From positions 1 to 30,881 of the forward strand of contig JAHHRO010000027.1 in NCBI GenBank assembly GCA_020025755.1: a DNA stretch of 30,881 bases, in the 5' to 3' direction. The notes beneath the pieces were generated by a model. It saw only the letters and a list, made by a program, of their open reading frames with translations. It did not search any database and was not told the origin of the DNA. Of this stretch, positions 23,760-30,344 are shown piece by piece (the first letter of the stretch is position 1; each line of letters opens with the position of its first letter). A program made the position numbers and the translations under genes. This DNA is from Butyricicoccus sp. Lineage in GTDB: Bacteria; Bacillota; Clostridia; Oscillospirales; Butyricicoccaceae.

Positions 23760-24623
23760 ATGCGTGCCTTTCATTCTAACTGGACGCGCCCCTTTTTTGC
23801 TCGTCATCCCACAGGTACATCTTACCACATTGACGCGGCAGAACTGCTCACCACCGCACTCTCTGCCCTTGTCTGGCGGCGCGAAAACGGCTCGATCACC
23901 ATGCTGTGTGATACCCCGGCAAAAGACTATTATGAAACTTGCAGGCTGGATTTTCTATGGGACGGAGGCATACAGCCCGTGCTGGACGAAATAGACCCTG
24001 CCATTGACCCTGTATGCTTTTGGGCGGCAGGCAAGCTCTATGCGCTCCGCGCCTTTGGTGCGCCCTGTGTCATGCTGGACACCGACTTCATCGTGTGGCA
24101 CGACCTCTCTGCATGGCTTTCCCCCTACCCGCTCGCCGTCATCCACCATGAGGACATTATGCCCGACATCTATCCCGATGCCAGTGTCCTGCATACACAT
24201 CGCCCTTTTGACTTTTCTGCGCTCGATTGGTCGGTACGCCCCACAAACACCGCGCTTGCCTGGTTTGCCGATGCAGACTTCATAACGCACTACACCAACA
24301 CCGCGCTGGACTTCATGCGTGCCGCCTCCCCTGCTGACCATCACCTGACCTATATGGTATTTGCAGAGCAGCGACTGCTGCCCATGCTCGCCAAACAGCA
24401 GGGACTCCCTGTCTGCTCCCTGATGGAGCTGCCTGAGTTGTTCAGCTCGGGACAGGATTGGTTCACTCATATTTGGGGGTTCAAGCAACAAATGCGGCAG
24501 GATACCGCACGCTATGAAGCCTTTTGCACGCGCTGTGCCAACCGCCTGCGGCATGATTTCCCGTCCGCGGCGGCGCACCTTGCCTCACTTTCCAGCCTAT
24601 CGAACTATTTTGATCCCACATAA
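23760..24623 (+). CDS. Putative glycosyltransferase-like protein (DUF6734-like, DxD motif)
   Basis: The 287-residue cytosolic protein has FWAAGKLYALRAFGAPCVMLDTDFIVWHDL (given here in two parts: residues 88-105 and 106-116) around a DxD at Asp107-Asp109, the metal/sugar-nucleotide site of GT-A folds. This arrangement reminds me of DUF6734 proteins, but I could not search. A second His-rich stretch, VIHHEDIMPDIYPDA, follows. No membrane segment is seen. It starts 1 nt after the Ser/Gly-rich protein gene without a strong ribosome site of its own, so translation is probably coupled. A terminator follows directly. The likely role is sugar transfer to the partner protein or to a surface glycan. 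Confidence 0.75.
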   Translation: MRAFHSNWTRPFFARHPTGTSYHIDAAELLTTALSALVWRRENGSITMLCDTPAKDYYETCRLDFLWDGGIQPVLDEIDPAIDPVCFWAAGKLYALRAFGAPCVMLDTDFIVWHDLSAWLSPYPLAVIHHEDIMPDIYPDASVLHTHRPFDFSALDWSVRPTNTALAWFADADFITHYTNTALDFMRAASPADHHLTYMVFAEQRLLPMLAKQQGLPVCSLMELPELFSSGQDWFTHIWGFKQQMRQDTARYEAFCTRCANRLRHDFPSAAAHLASLSSLSNYFDPT

Positions 24624-24629
24624 AGGCAC

Positions 24630-24659
24630 AAAAAAAGCAGCGAAACCGCTGCTTTTTTT
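24630..24659. terminator. Bidirectional terminator
   Basis: AGCAGCG / CGCTGCT stem with a 4-nt loop, flanked by seven A on the left and seven T on the right, so it works in both directions. It ends the plus-strand pair, and on the minus strand it ends whatever reads through the hairpin array. Confidence 0.9.
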
Positions 24660-24661
24660 GA

Positions 24662-24922
24662 TTGCTCATGTTTCCGTGCCACAAGCAATTTGGGCTGTAT
24701 CTGCGTTTCCGTGCCGCAGATGCAATGTTGTTCCTGTATGCAGTTCCGTGCTGCATACAGAAGATTAGGAGGACTTGTGTTTCCGTGTCACAAGTTCACA
24801 TGCAAGCCTGCATTTCCGTGTTACAGACTCAGGTTGATCCGATCCGTGTTCCGTATCACAGATCATTTCTGTCCGGTTTGTGTTTCCGATGCACAAACCA
24901 TCTGCTTTTTTCGTGTTACAAG
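24662..24922. repeat. Array of seven to eight hairpins with conserved loop and variable stems
   Basis: Hairpins at 24662-24688, 24697-24723, 24734-24760, 24771-24797, 24804-24830, 24841-24864, 24875-24899 and a decayed one at 24905-24922. The loop is TTTCCGTG plus one base, with small changes (TTCCGTAT in unit 6, TTTCCGATG in unit 7). The stems differ in sequence: ATCTGCG/CGCAGAT, CTGTATGCAG/CTGCATACAG, ACTTGTG/CACAAGT, GGTTTGTG/CACAAACC and so on. Loop starts are spaced 35, 37, 37, 33, 35 and 35 bp, not multiples of three, which argues against a coding repeat. It fills most of the gene-free stretch 24624-25021. Confidence 0.9.
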
Positions 24923-25021
24923 GATGGAGGCGAGGATTTGCTGGTATGTGGGCAGCAGACCCTCTTTTGGATTAGATGAGAAGTTTATATGTGGAATCCG
25001 CAAAGCGGTTGTTCCCTAAGG

Positions 25022-25453
25022 TTATGCCTTTGCGAGTGCCTCGCCCAGTGCGCGGCAGGAAGCCAGACCATCATCGTCCGGTGTCTCATGCACCATCAGA
25101 CCTTCTGCCGGAACGAGGATCGCACCGGTGTCATCTGTGCGAGCGACCCAGTCGCGCATCCACTGGCCATCGCCCCAACCGTAGGAGCCAAAGAGTGCAA
25201 CGCGCTTGCCACCGAGCTTGCCTTCGAGTTCGGTAAAGAACGGCTCGAATTCGCTTTCTTCCAGCACCTCTGCGCCCATTGCCGGGCATCCCAGTGCGAT
25301 GCGGTCATAAGCCGCTGCATCCTGCGCGCTGATCTCGGATACTGTGCGCAATACTGGTTCTGCGCCTGCGTTCTTGATGCCTTCGCAAACCGCATTTGCC
25401 ATCTGTTCAGTGTTTCCTGTCTGGCTCCAGTAAATAACAGCAATCTGATTCAT
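25022..25453 (-). CDS. Flavodoxin
   Basis: The 143-residue protein has the FMN phosphate loop SQTGNT (10-15) after a beta strand (IAVIYW), then LGCPAMGAEVLEE and FGSYGWGDGQWM, which form the two isoalloxazine-flanking loops of short-chain flavodoxins. It carries single electrons in the cytosol and can replace ferredoxin when iron is scarce. It follows DUF3793 by 63 bp and has an AAAAGGAG site. No clear terminator lies directly after it, so its mRNA may continue through the hairpin array to the terminator at 24630-24659. Confidence 0.95.
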   Translation of the reverse strand: MNQIAVIYWSQTGNTEQMANAVCEGIKNAGAEPVLRTVSEISAQDAAAYDRIALGCPAMGAEVLEESEFEPFFTELEGKLGGKRVALFGSYGWGDGQWMRDWVARTDDTGAILVPAEGLMVHETPDDDGLASCRALGEALAKA

Positions 25454-25516
25454 TTGAGTAGATCTCCTTTTGTACTGTGGTGTAATTTGAAAGATGTAAT
25501 TTGAATTGGAATTTAT

Positions 25517-26074
25517 TTATGCAGCAAACAATTCTAAGATTGTCATACCACGCTCTACATAGCCGCGTGCCGTATCCCGGCAGCGGTCATATTGGTGGAA
25601 CAGGCGTCTCGCCGCCTGTACGTCACCATATACTTTCCAGTATCCACTGAACTTACAGTCCTTGCCGCGCTGCTCAATGAAGCCGCGCACATCCTCTACC
25701 GGATACCCAAGGAACAAACCGATCTCATGCGGAAACTCCCGCTGGTCTGCAGTGCGCTTGCTCAGATGCTCGAGCAGTGCATCCATCCCCTTATGCATGG
25801 GATAATCGAACTGCTTGAGCAGGGTGCGTGCCTCCTTCGTGCCCAAGTCACGGAGCAGCCGATCGGGACGATACACCAGAAGCAAGAACCGATAATCACA
25901 GCTGCACAGGATGCGGAAGCGGATCCCCTGTTTTGCAAACGCTCTCTGATAGATCTCGATGGTCTGCGGCAAATTGGGATACCATGCTTTTCTGCAGGAA
26001 ATGAGATTTGCAGTTTTAAGTCCTGCCAGCACAGGCGTGCTGTGCTCGGCAAGCAACAGATCAAACGAATACAT
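25517..26074 (-). CDS. DUF3793 family protein
   Basis: The 185-residue protein shows the family's pattern: a start around SFDLLLAEHSTPVLAGLKTANLIS, FRFLLLVYRP-like strand (residues ~60-70), then FPHEIGLFLGYPVEDVRGFI and a C-terminal GYWKVYGD segment with CKFS before it. Its function is not known; in Clostridia it is often found with flavodoxin and iron transport genes, as I recall. GGGAGGA 8 nt before the ATG at 26074 decides the start over the one five codons upstream. It leads the operon with flavodoxin and has a long structured leader with GTTAG palindromes. Confidence 0.88.
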   Translation of the reverse strand: MYSFDLLLAEHSTPVLAGLKTANLISCRKAWYPNLPQTIEIYQRAFAKQGIRFRILCSCDYRFLLLVYRPDRLLRDLGTKEARTLLKQFDYPMHKGMDALLEHLSKRTADQREFPHEIGLFLGYPVEDVRGFIEQRGKDCKFSGYWKVYGDVQAARRLFHQYDRCRDTARGYVERGMTILELFAA

Positions 26075-26090
26075 CGTATGTCCTCCCATA

Positions 26091-26114
26091 CAAAGTTAGT
26101 AAAAACTAACTTTG
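26091..26114. promoter_or_regulatory. Perfect 10-bp inverted repeat before DUF3793 (possible metal-regulator box or RNA hairpin)
   Basis: CAAAGTTAGT, four A, ACTAACTTTG. It lies 17 bp before the start codon, next to the ribosome site. The GTTAG/CTAAC core resembles DtxR/IdeR-type iron boxes; as RNA it would form a hairpin near the ribosome site. Confidence 0.6.
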
Positions 26115-26143
26115 TGCTTGAAAATTTCTCACTTTCCCACACC

Positions 26144-26170
26144 GTGGACGGTACTGCGGATACCGTCCAC
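26144..26170. promoter_or_regulatory. Hairpin in the DUF3793 leader
   Basis: GTGGACGGTA / TACCGTCCAC, a perfect 10-bp stem with a 7-nt loop, extended outward by weaker pairing (TTCCC with GGGAA, AATTTCTC with GAGAATT). Confidence 0.6.
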
Positions 26171-26218
26171 ATAGGGGGAATGATTCGAGAATTTGAGAAA
26201 GAAGTGAATCCTTCGAGT

Positions 26219-26234
26219 GTTAGCCTTAGCTAAC
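26219..26234. promoter_or_regulatory. GTTAGC-CTTA-GCTAAC palindrome near the DUF3793 transcription start
   Basis: Perfect 6-bp arms just downstream of the promoter -10. Position and core fit an operator; DtxR-family binding is inferred from the GTTAGnnCTAAC-like core. Confidence 0.5.
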
Positions 26235-26244
26235 CTCTGGATAT

Positions 26245-26273
26245 ATGTTAACATACACTAACTTTATTGTCAA
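26245..26273 (-). promoter_or_regulatory. Promoter of the DUF3793-flavodoxin operon
   Basis: Minus strand TTGACA, 17-nt spacer, TAACAT. The spacer contains AAAGTTAGT, the same half site as in the downstream palindrome. Confidence 0.7.
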
Positions 26274-26439
26274 CACTTTTTTTAAAGAATTTTCCGCCCT
26301 TTTTCCCGTTTTTCCATCTTTCTATATTTTGTCCAATTTATGTCTATTTCTCTCACAACTTATACAGAAATACGTCAATTTTTGCACAAATATCCGTTTT
26401 TCTCTCAGCCGCTGCCCTGTGTTCTGTGCCGACAAAGAC

Positions 26440-26484
26440 AAAAAAAGATCTCACACCGCAGGCGATTTCCCACGGCATGAGATC
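26440..26484 (-). terminator. Terminator after tRNA-Ser
   Basis: GATCTCA...CCG / CGG...TGAGATC stem, 12 bp with two mismatches, followed on the minus strand by TTTTTTT. It lies 11 bp past the CCA end of the tRNA. Confidence 0.85.
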
Positions 26485-26494
26485 CTTTATGCTT

Positions 26495-26585
26495 TGGCGG
26501 AGAAGGTGGGATTCGAACCCACGTGACGTGTTACCGCCAACTCGATTTCGAGTCGAGCTCGTTATGACCACTTCGATACTTCTCC
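26495..26585 (-). tRNA. tRNA-Ser (anticodon CGA)
   Basis: A 91-nt class II tRNA with acceptor GGAGAAG/CTTCTCC, discriminator G and an encoded CCA end. The anticodon stem CTCGA/TCGAG holds the loop CTCGAAA, giving anticodon CGA for UCG codons. A long variable arm and the GGTTCGAATCC T-loop are present. It is transcribed alone from the promoter at 26620-26648. Confidence 0.96.
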
Positions 26586-26619
26586 AAGTCACTTGTGCTG
26601 TTCCTATGACAGCTTTTTT

Positions 26620-26648
26620 ATTCTACCATACAATTCCACGCCTGACAA
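26620..26648 (-). promoter_or_regulatory. Promoter of tRNA-Ser
   Basis: Minus strand TTGTCA, 17-nt spacer ending in TGG, TAGAAT, about 35 bp before the tRNA 5' end. Confidence 0.7.
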
Positions 26649-26695
26649 GCCCTTTCCTGATTTTTTTATCCGGTTTCCGTCCAAAACGATATCGC

Positions 26696-27250
26696 TCACT
26701 CCTTCCAGATGAATACAGGGATCGGTGGATCACCGGCGCGGTTTGTCCAGTCACCCACCAATACGGAAAACTGCTTATCATCAATGGTTTTGAGATATGC
26801 GAGGATCGCGTCGCGTTCTGCATATCCATTTGCACCACCATAGTAAATAGAAAGGCTCATACTACCACCGCGCTTGAGCAGACGCAGTCCGGCTTCGATC
26901 GCAGGGATCGAACTTTGCGCAGTGGTAAAGATGTTCACATCGCCGCCCGGCAGACGACCGAAATTGAATACGATGCAGTCCACGCTTTCGGGTGCGGCGT
27001 ACTGCTCCAAGTTCGCATGGCTGTCCTTTATGACCTGTGCGCGAAGCCCACGCTCACGGAGTAATGCTTCTGTCTGTTCAATCGCGCTGGTCTGTACATC
27101 GAACGCCAGCACCTTTCCCGTGCTTCCGACCAACTCGCACAGCAATGCGGTATCCCGCCCACGTCCAGCCGTCGCATCAATGCAGAAATCGCCTGCTTTT
27201 ACCGATCGTCTGATAAAGTCATGTGCGAGTGACAGTGTATTATATCCCAT
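26696..27250 (-). CDS. Class I SAM-dependent methyltransferase (MnmM/YtqB family)
   Basis: The 184-residue protein begins NTLSLAHDFIRRSVKAGDF, then DATAGRGRDTALL (25-37, SAM-binding loop), FDVQTSAIEQT, the VFNFGRLPGGD motif and a late LSIYYGGANGYAER. This order matches the PF06962 family, whose Bacillus member YtqB/MnmM methylates the wobble uridine of certain tRNAs. AAAGGGG before the ATG at 27250 supports the start; the frame is open further up only by chance. Its promoter at 27277-27305 faces away from the aminotransferase promoter. Confidence 0.87.
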   Translation of the reverse strand: MGYNTLSLAHDFIRRSVKAGDFCIDATAGRGRDTALLCELVGSTGKVLAFDVQTSAIEQTEALLRERGLRAQVIKDSHANLEQYAAPESVDCIVFNFGRLPGGDVNIFTTAQSSIPAIEAGLRLLKRGGSMSLSIYYGGANGYAERDAILAYLKTIDDKQFSVLVGDWTNRAGDPPIPVFIWKE

Positions 27251-27276
27251 TTTTCTATTCCCCTTTCTGTTTCGCC

Positions 27277-27305
27277 ATTGTATCAGATTTTCATTTATGA
27301 TGCAA
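27277..27305 (-). promoter_or_regulatory. Promoter of the mnmM-like gene
   Basis: Minus strand TTGCAT, 17-nt spacer, TACAAT with TGA before it (extended -10). Confidence 0.65.
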
Positions 27306-27312
27306 ATAAAAC

Positions 27313-27341
27313 TGGCATACACTTTTCCACAGTGCTATAAT
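27313..27341 (+). promoter_or_regulatory. Promoter of the aminotransferase gene
   Basis: Perfect TATAAT at 27336-27341 with a weak TGGCAT 17 nt upstream. The leader of about 32 nt holds AAAGGAGG. Confidence 0.6.
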
Positions 27342-27379
27342 AAAGGAAAATCGTTCTGCAACAAAGGAGGCTTTCCTCA

Positions 27380-28564
27380 ATGCTAAACCCCACCGTATTA
27401 GAACTTGGACAAAAACGCTCTACCATTCGTGAGCTTTTCGCATTCGGACAACAACGTGCCGCGATCGTTGGCGCAGACAATATATTTGACTTTTCCATTG
27501 GAAACCCCAATGTGCCTGCCCCTGATGCAGTCAAACAGGCGATTTTGGAAATTTTGAATACGGAATCCCCTGCCCTGACGCACGGCTATACATCTGCCCA
27601 AGGTGCGGACTTTGCGCGTACTGCGATTGCAAACGATCTCAATGCCCGTTTCGGCACAAGCTACGGTGCGCACAATCTCTATTTGACTGTTGGTGCCGCT
27701 GCCGCACTCTCGATCTGTTTCAAGACCCTCACCACCTCCCCACAGGATGAATTTATTGTGCTTGCCCCCTATTTCCCCGAATACCTTGTGTTCATCGAGC
27801 AGGGTGCAGGTGCAAGGGCGGTGGTCATCCCTGCGCAGACTACAGATTTCCAGATTGATTTTGAGACACTGACCCAGCGTATCAACCCAAACACACGCGC
27901 CATCGTGGTCAACTCCCCGAACAATCCCTCGGGTGCAGTCTACACGCCGGAAACCATCCAGCTCCTCACCGACCTGCTCCGTGCAAAATCGGCTGAGATC
28001 GGACACCCCATTTTCCTCATCTCTGACGAACCCTACCGCGAACTCGTGTATGATGCAGATACAGTCGTTCCCTTTCTGCCGAGTCATTACGAAAACACCC
28101 TTGTGTGCTATTCCTATTCCAAATCGCTCTCCTTGGCTGGCGAGCGCATCGGCTATGTGCTGATCCCCGATTCTGTTACAGATTTTGAACAGACCTATGC
28201 CGCGATCTGCGGCGCAGGACGTGTCCTCGGTTATGTCAACGCCCCCAGCCTGTTCCAGCGCGTCGCGGCACAGTGCAGCGGTCTGACCGCAGATCTCTCC
28301 ATTTATCGAAAAAATCGCGATCTGCTCTATGATGCCTTGAATGCATACGGGTATTCCTGCACCAAGCCCAAGGGTGCATTTTATATGTTCCCCCAAGTAC
28401 CAGATCTCGATGATGCGGCATTCTGCGAGCGTGCCAAGCAGCTCGATCTTCTGGTCGTTCCGGGGCGTGATTTTGGTGCCGCCGGACACATCCGCATTTC
28501 CTACTGCGTCCAGACGGAAACCATTGAACGTGCGCTCCCGCTGTTTGAGCAGCTGGCACGATGA
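27380..28564 (+). CDS. Pyridoxal phosphate-dependent aminotransferase (class I/II)
   Basis: The 394-residue fold type I enzyme shows SIGNPNVPAPDAV (39-51) for substrate binding, NSPNNPSG (178-185), SDEPYRELVYD (215-225, the Asp that contacts the PLP ring nitrogen and the Tyr) and SYSKSLSLAGERIGY with Lys248 as the Schiff base lysine. The closest general class is aspartate/aromatic-type aminotransferase; the amino acid cannot be named. AAAGGAGG supports the start. It is a single plus-strand gene, convergent with the ABC permease, with a shared terminator now split by an M1 element. Confidence 0.92.
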   Translation: MLNPTVLELGQKRSTIRELFAFGQQRAAIVGADNIFDFSIGNPNVPAPDAVKQAILEILNTESPALTHGYTSAQGADFARTAIANDLNARFGTSYGAHNLYLTVGAAAALSICFKTLTTSPQDEFIVLAPYFPEYLVFIEQGAGARAVVIPAQTTDFQIDFETLTQRINPNTRAIVVNSPNNPSGAVYTPETIQLLTDLLRAKSAEIGHPIFLISDEPYRELVYDADTVVPFLPSHYENTLVCYSYSKSLSLAGERIGYVLIPDSVTDFEQTYAAICGAGRVLGYVNAPSLFQRVAAQCSGLTADLSIYRKNRDLLYDALNAYGYSCTKPKGAFYMFPQVPDLDDAAFCERAKQLDLLVVPGRDFGAAGHIRISYCVQTETIERALPLFEQLAR

Positions 28565-28571
28565 AGCACAA

Positions 28572-28601
28572 AAACGACGGATGAGACATCATCCGCCGTT
28601 T
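28572..28601. terminator. Terminator hairpin between convergent genes, left duplicate
   Basis: AAACGACGGATG / CATCCGCCGTTT, 12-bp stem with one mismatch, 7 bp past the aminotransferase stop. A rich on its left side; on its right only TTT remains before the M1 element. Confidence 0.75.
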
Positions 28602-28814
28602 GAGACTGTCGAAAAACTTCGACAGTCTTTCCATGGGGATCCAATCCCCCTGGATACAGAGCCAGTTCCAGTAGAAACTGGCTCTGATACCCCCGGTTTC
28701 GCGCCCGATGGCGCGGGTCGAGGGCAAAATCCAAGGCACATGTCCTTGGATTTTGAAGATTTGGGGTCGCTTTGCTCCAATAAAAAATAGCGAAAAGCCT
28801 TTTTCTACAAGCTG
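28602..28814 (+). mobile_element. M1 element, copy B (about 213 bp)
   Basis: Same orientation and same internal order of hairpins as copy A: GACTGTCGAA/TTCGACAGTC, AGAGCCAGTT/AACTGGCTCT, CGCGCC/GGCGCG, AAAATCCAAGG/CCTTGGATTTT. The right end (TTTTTCTACAAGCT) has decayed from the TTTTTCGACAGTCT of copy A. It lies between two nearly identical copies of a 30-bp terminator hairpin. Confidence 0.75.
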
Positions 28815-28847
28815 AAACGACGGATGAAACATCATCCGCCGTTTTTT
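28815..28847. terminator. Terminator hairpin between convergent genes, right duplicate
   Basis: Same AAACGACGGATG/CATCCGCCGTTT hairpin with one loop change, here followed by six T on the plus strand. It adjoins the stop of the ABC permease gene. Confidence 0.8.
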
Positions 28848-28848
28848 A

Positions 28849-29511
28849 TTATATGATCTCTTTTTTGTTGTAAATATGGACAGAGATCGCAGCAGAGACT
28901 GCAAGGATGGCAAACGCCGCAAGCATCAGCAGCCACAATCCTGGACGCATCACATCAGTCATACTCCCCAGAATATGCTCCAAAAACCGTTCTGATCCGT
29001 GTGAAAGGAGACCCGAGCGCGATACGAGCACCGGAACACCAAAACACAGCAGGAAAACCGATCCCATCGAGACAAAACGTCCCTTTTCCACCCCCAGCCA
29101 GATCAAAAATGGGATCTGCAATGCCGTGATGATGACACCCATAATACCCATTACAAAAATTTCCTGCATGGAGATCTCAAGTACCGGTAATGTGCTCCAG
29201 GTCTGCACGACCAGCAGGAGTACAGCCGGAAGCAGGGCACAGAACAAGGCGATGAGTGCCAGTATATATTTGCTGATGACGACCGCGCCCCGTTTGACCG
29301 GCATACATACCGCCATACGATCCCAATGACACTGTTCATCTACCGCAAGTGCGCTCACAGGCATCATGATACAAACCACCAATGCAAGGGCGAGGAAAAA
29401 GCCATTGTTCCCTGCATAGATCCCAATGATCGTATAAAGCACCAAAAATCCAACATAGGTCAGGATACTCTTTTTGAGACTCAGCACATCTTTCAAAAGC
29501 AATGCACCCAT
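28849..29511 (-). CDS. ABC-2 type transporter permease
   Basis: The 220-residue protein has about six predicted membrane helices (around 17-34, 36-55, 85-107, 120-140, 148-165 and 193-212). It is the membrane half of the transporter encoded with the ATPase gene 3 bp upstream. The size and regulator fit the small YtrABC-like exporters, which respond to cell wall stress in Bacillus; the cargo here is unknown. It ends at the convergent terminator. Confidence 0.87.
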   Translation of the reverse strand: MGALLLKDVLSLKKSILTYVGFLVLYTIIGIYAGNNGFFLALALVVCIMMPVSALAVDEQCHWDRMAVCMPVKRGAVVISKYILALIALFCALLPAVLLLVVQTWSTLPVLEISMQEIFVMGIMGVIITALQIPFLIWLGVEKGRFVSMGSVFLLCFGVPVLVSRSGLLSHGSERFLEHILGSMTDVMRPGLWLLMLAAFAILAVSAAISVHIYNKKEII

Positions 29512-29514
29512 TGT

Positions 29515-30342
29515 TCATTCCTCCTTCGCCGCAAAGAGCAGCAGTTCATCCAGTGTAACGGGATCGACCGGCAAGCCGGACGGGATCGCGTCACGCTCCA
29601 CCAATGCCCGTATCTCAAACTGTCGACGGTGCACGCACTGTACCGCCTCCGGCGGCAATGCGTCCAGCGTTTTTTCATCGCAATGCACAATGACATATTT
29701 TGAGAGCAGGACATCCTTTTCCTCGCTGAGATACACCTTTCCCTTGTGCATCATGGTGATATAGTCGCAGATCTTTTCCAGATCACTTGTGATATGGGAA
29801 GAAATAAGGATCGCATGGTTTTCATCCTGCATGAAGTCATAAAAAATATCAAGGATCTCGTCGCGTACCACAGGATCGAGTCCACTGGTTGGCTCATCGA
29901 GGATCAGCAAATGGCTGTCATGCGACAATGCCGCCGCAATGCTCAGTTTCATGCGCATACCGCGGGAATAGGTTTTGATCGGCTTCTTTTTCGGCAGATC
30001 AAAGCGTTCCAAATACCCCTGATAGACAGATTCTGACCAGGTTCGATAGGAAGCACCCAAAATCCTGCCTGCGTCCTGTGCAGATAATGTCCCGGGAAAA
30101 CAATTCTCATCAAACACAACACCAATATGTTCAAAGTCCGGTGTATCCTGCTTGCCAAATACGGTGATCGTTCCGCTGTCCGGACGGAGCATATGCAGGA
30201 TCAGGCGAATCGTGGTTGATTTTCCTGCCCCATTTTCTCCGATCAGTCCCATCACACTGCCCATCGGCACAGAAAAAGTGACAGAATCCAACGAAAATGC
30301 GGGATATTGTTTGCATACATTTTCCAATTTGATTGCATCCAT
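29515..30342 (-). CDS. ABC transporter ATP-binding protein (YtrB-like)
   Basis: The 275-residue ATPase has Walker A GENGAGKST (35-43), a variant signature YSRGMRMKL (125-133), Walker B LLILDEP (145-151) and the H-loop ISSHIT. With the permease it forms a two-component exporter. The frame extends to an ATG at 30348 within the gntR stop, but AAAGGAG is then only 1 nt away, while it is 7-8 nt from the ATG at 30342, which is preferred. It overlaps or abuts gntR, so all three genes are one operon. Confidence 0.93.
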   Translation of the reverse strand: MDAIKLENVCKQYPAFSLDSVTFSVPMGSVMGLIGENGAGKSTTIRLILHMLRPDSGTITVFGKQDTPDFEHIGVVFDENCFPGTLSAQDAGRILGASYRTWSESVYQGYLERFDLPKKKPIKTYSRGMRMKLSIAAALSHDSHLLILDEPTSGLDPVVRDEILDIFYDFMQDENHAILISSHITSDLEKICDYITMMHKGKVYLSEEKDVLLSKYVIVHCDEKTLDALPPEAVQCVHRRQFEIRALVERDAIPSGLPVDPVTLDELLLFAAKEE

Positions 30343-30344
30343 GG

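Larger units (their letters stand above)
24630..24930 (-). ncRNA. Possible structured RNA from the hairpin array
   Basis: On the minus strand the hairpins display CACGGAAA loops and the last one is followed within a few bases by a Rho-independent terminator. That is the layout of a discrete small RNA or of a structured 3' UTR of the flavodoxin mRNA. No convincing separate promoter was found between 24922 and 25021, and no homologous RNA family is known to me. Confidence 0.3.

Noticed and set aside
24662..24922. The hairpin array as a CRISPR array
   Set aside because: Only the 7-9 nt loop is shared between units; there is no conserved 25-36 bp repeat with unique spacers, and no cas genes are present.
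24662..25019. Cys-rich open frames across the hairpin array on the plus strand
   Set aside because: Spacing of the units shifts frame, no ribosome site precedes them, and the open frames are explained by the repeated motif.
26075..26244. Known riboswitch in the DUF3793 leader
   Set aside because: No conserved core of a riboswitch class I know could be recognised; only simple hairpins are seen.
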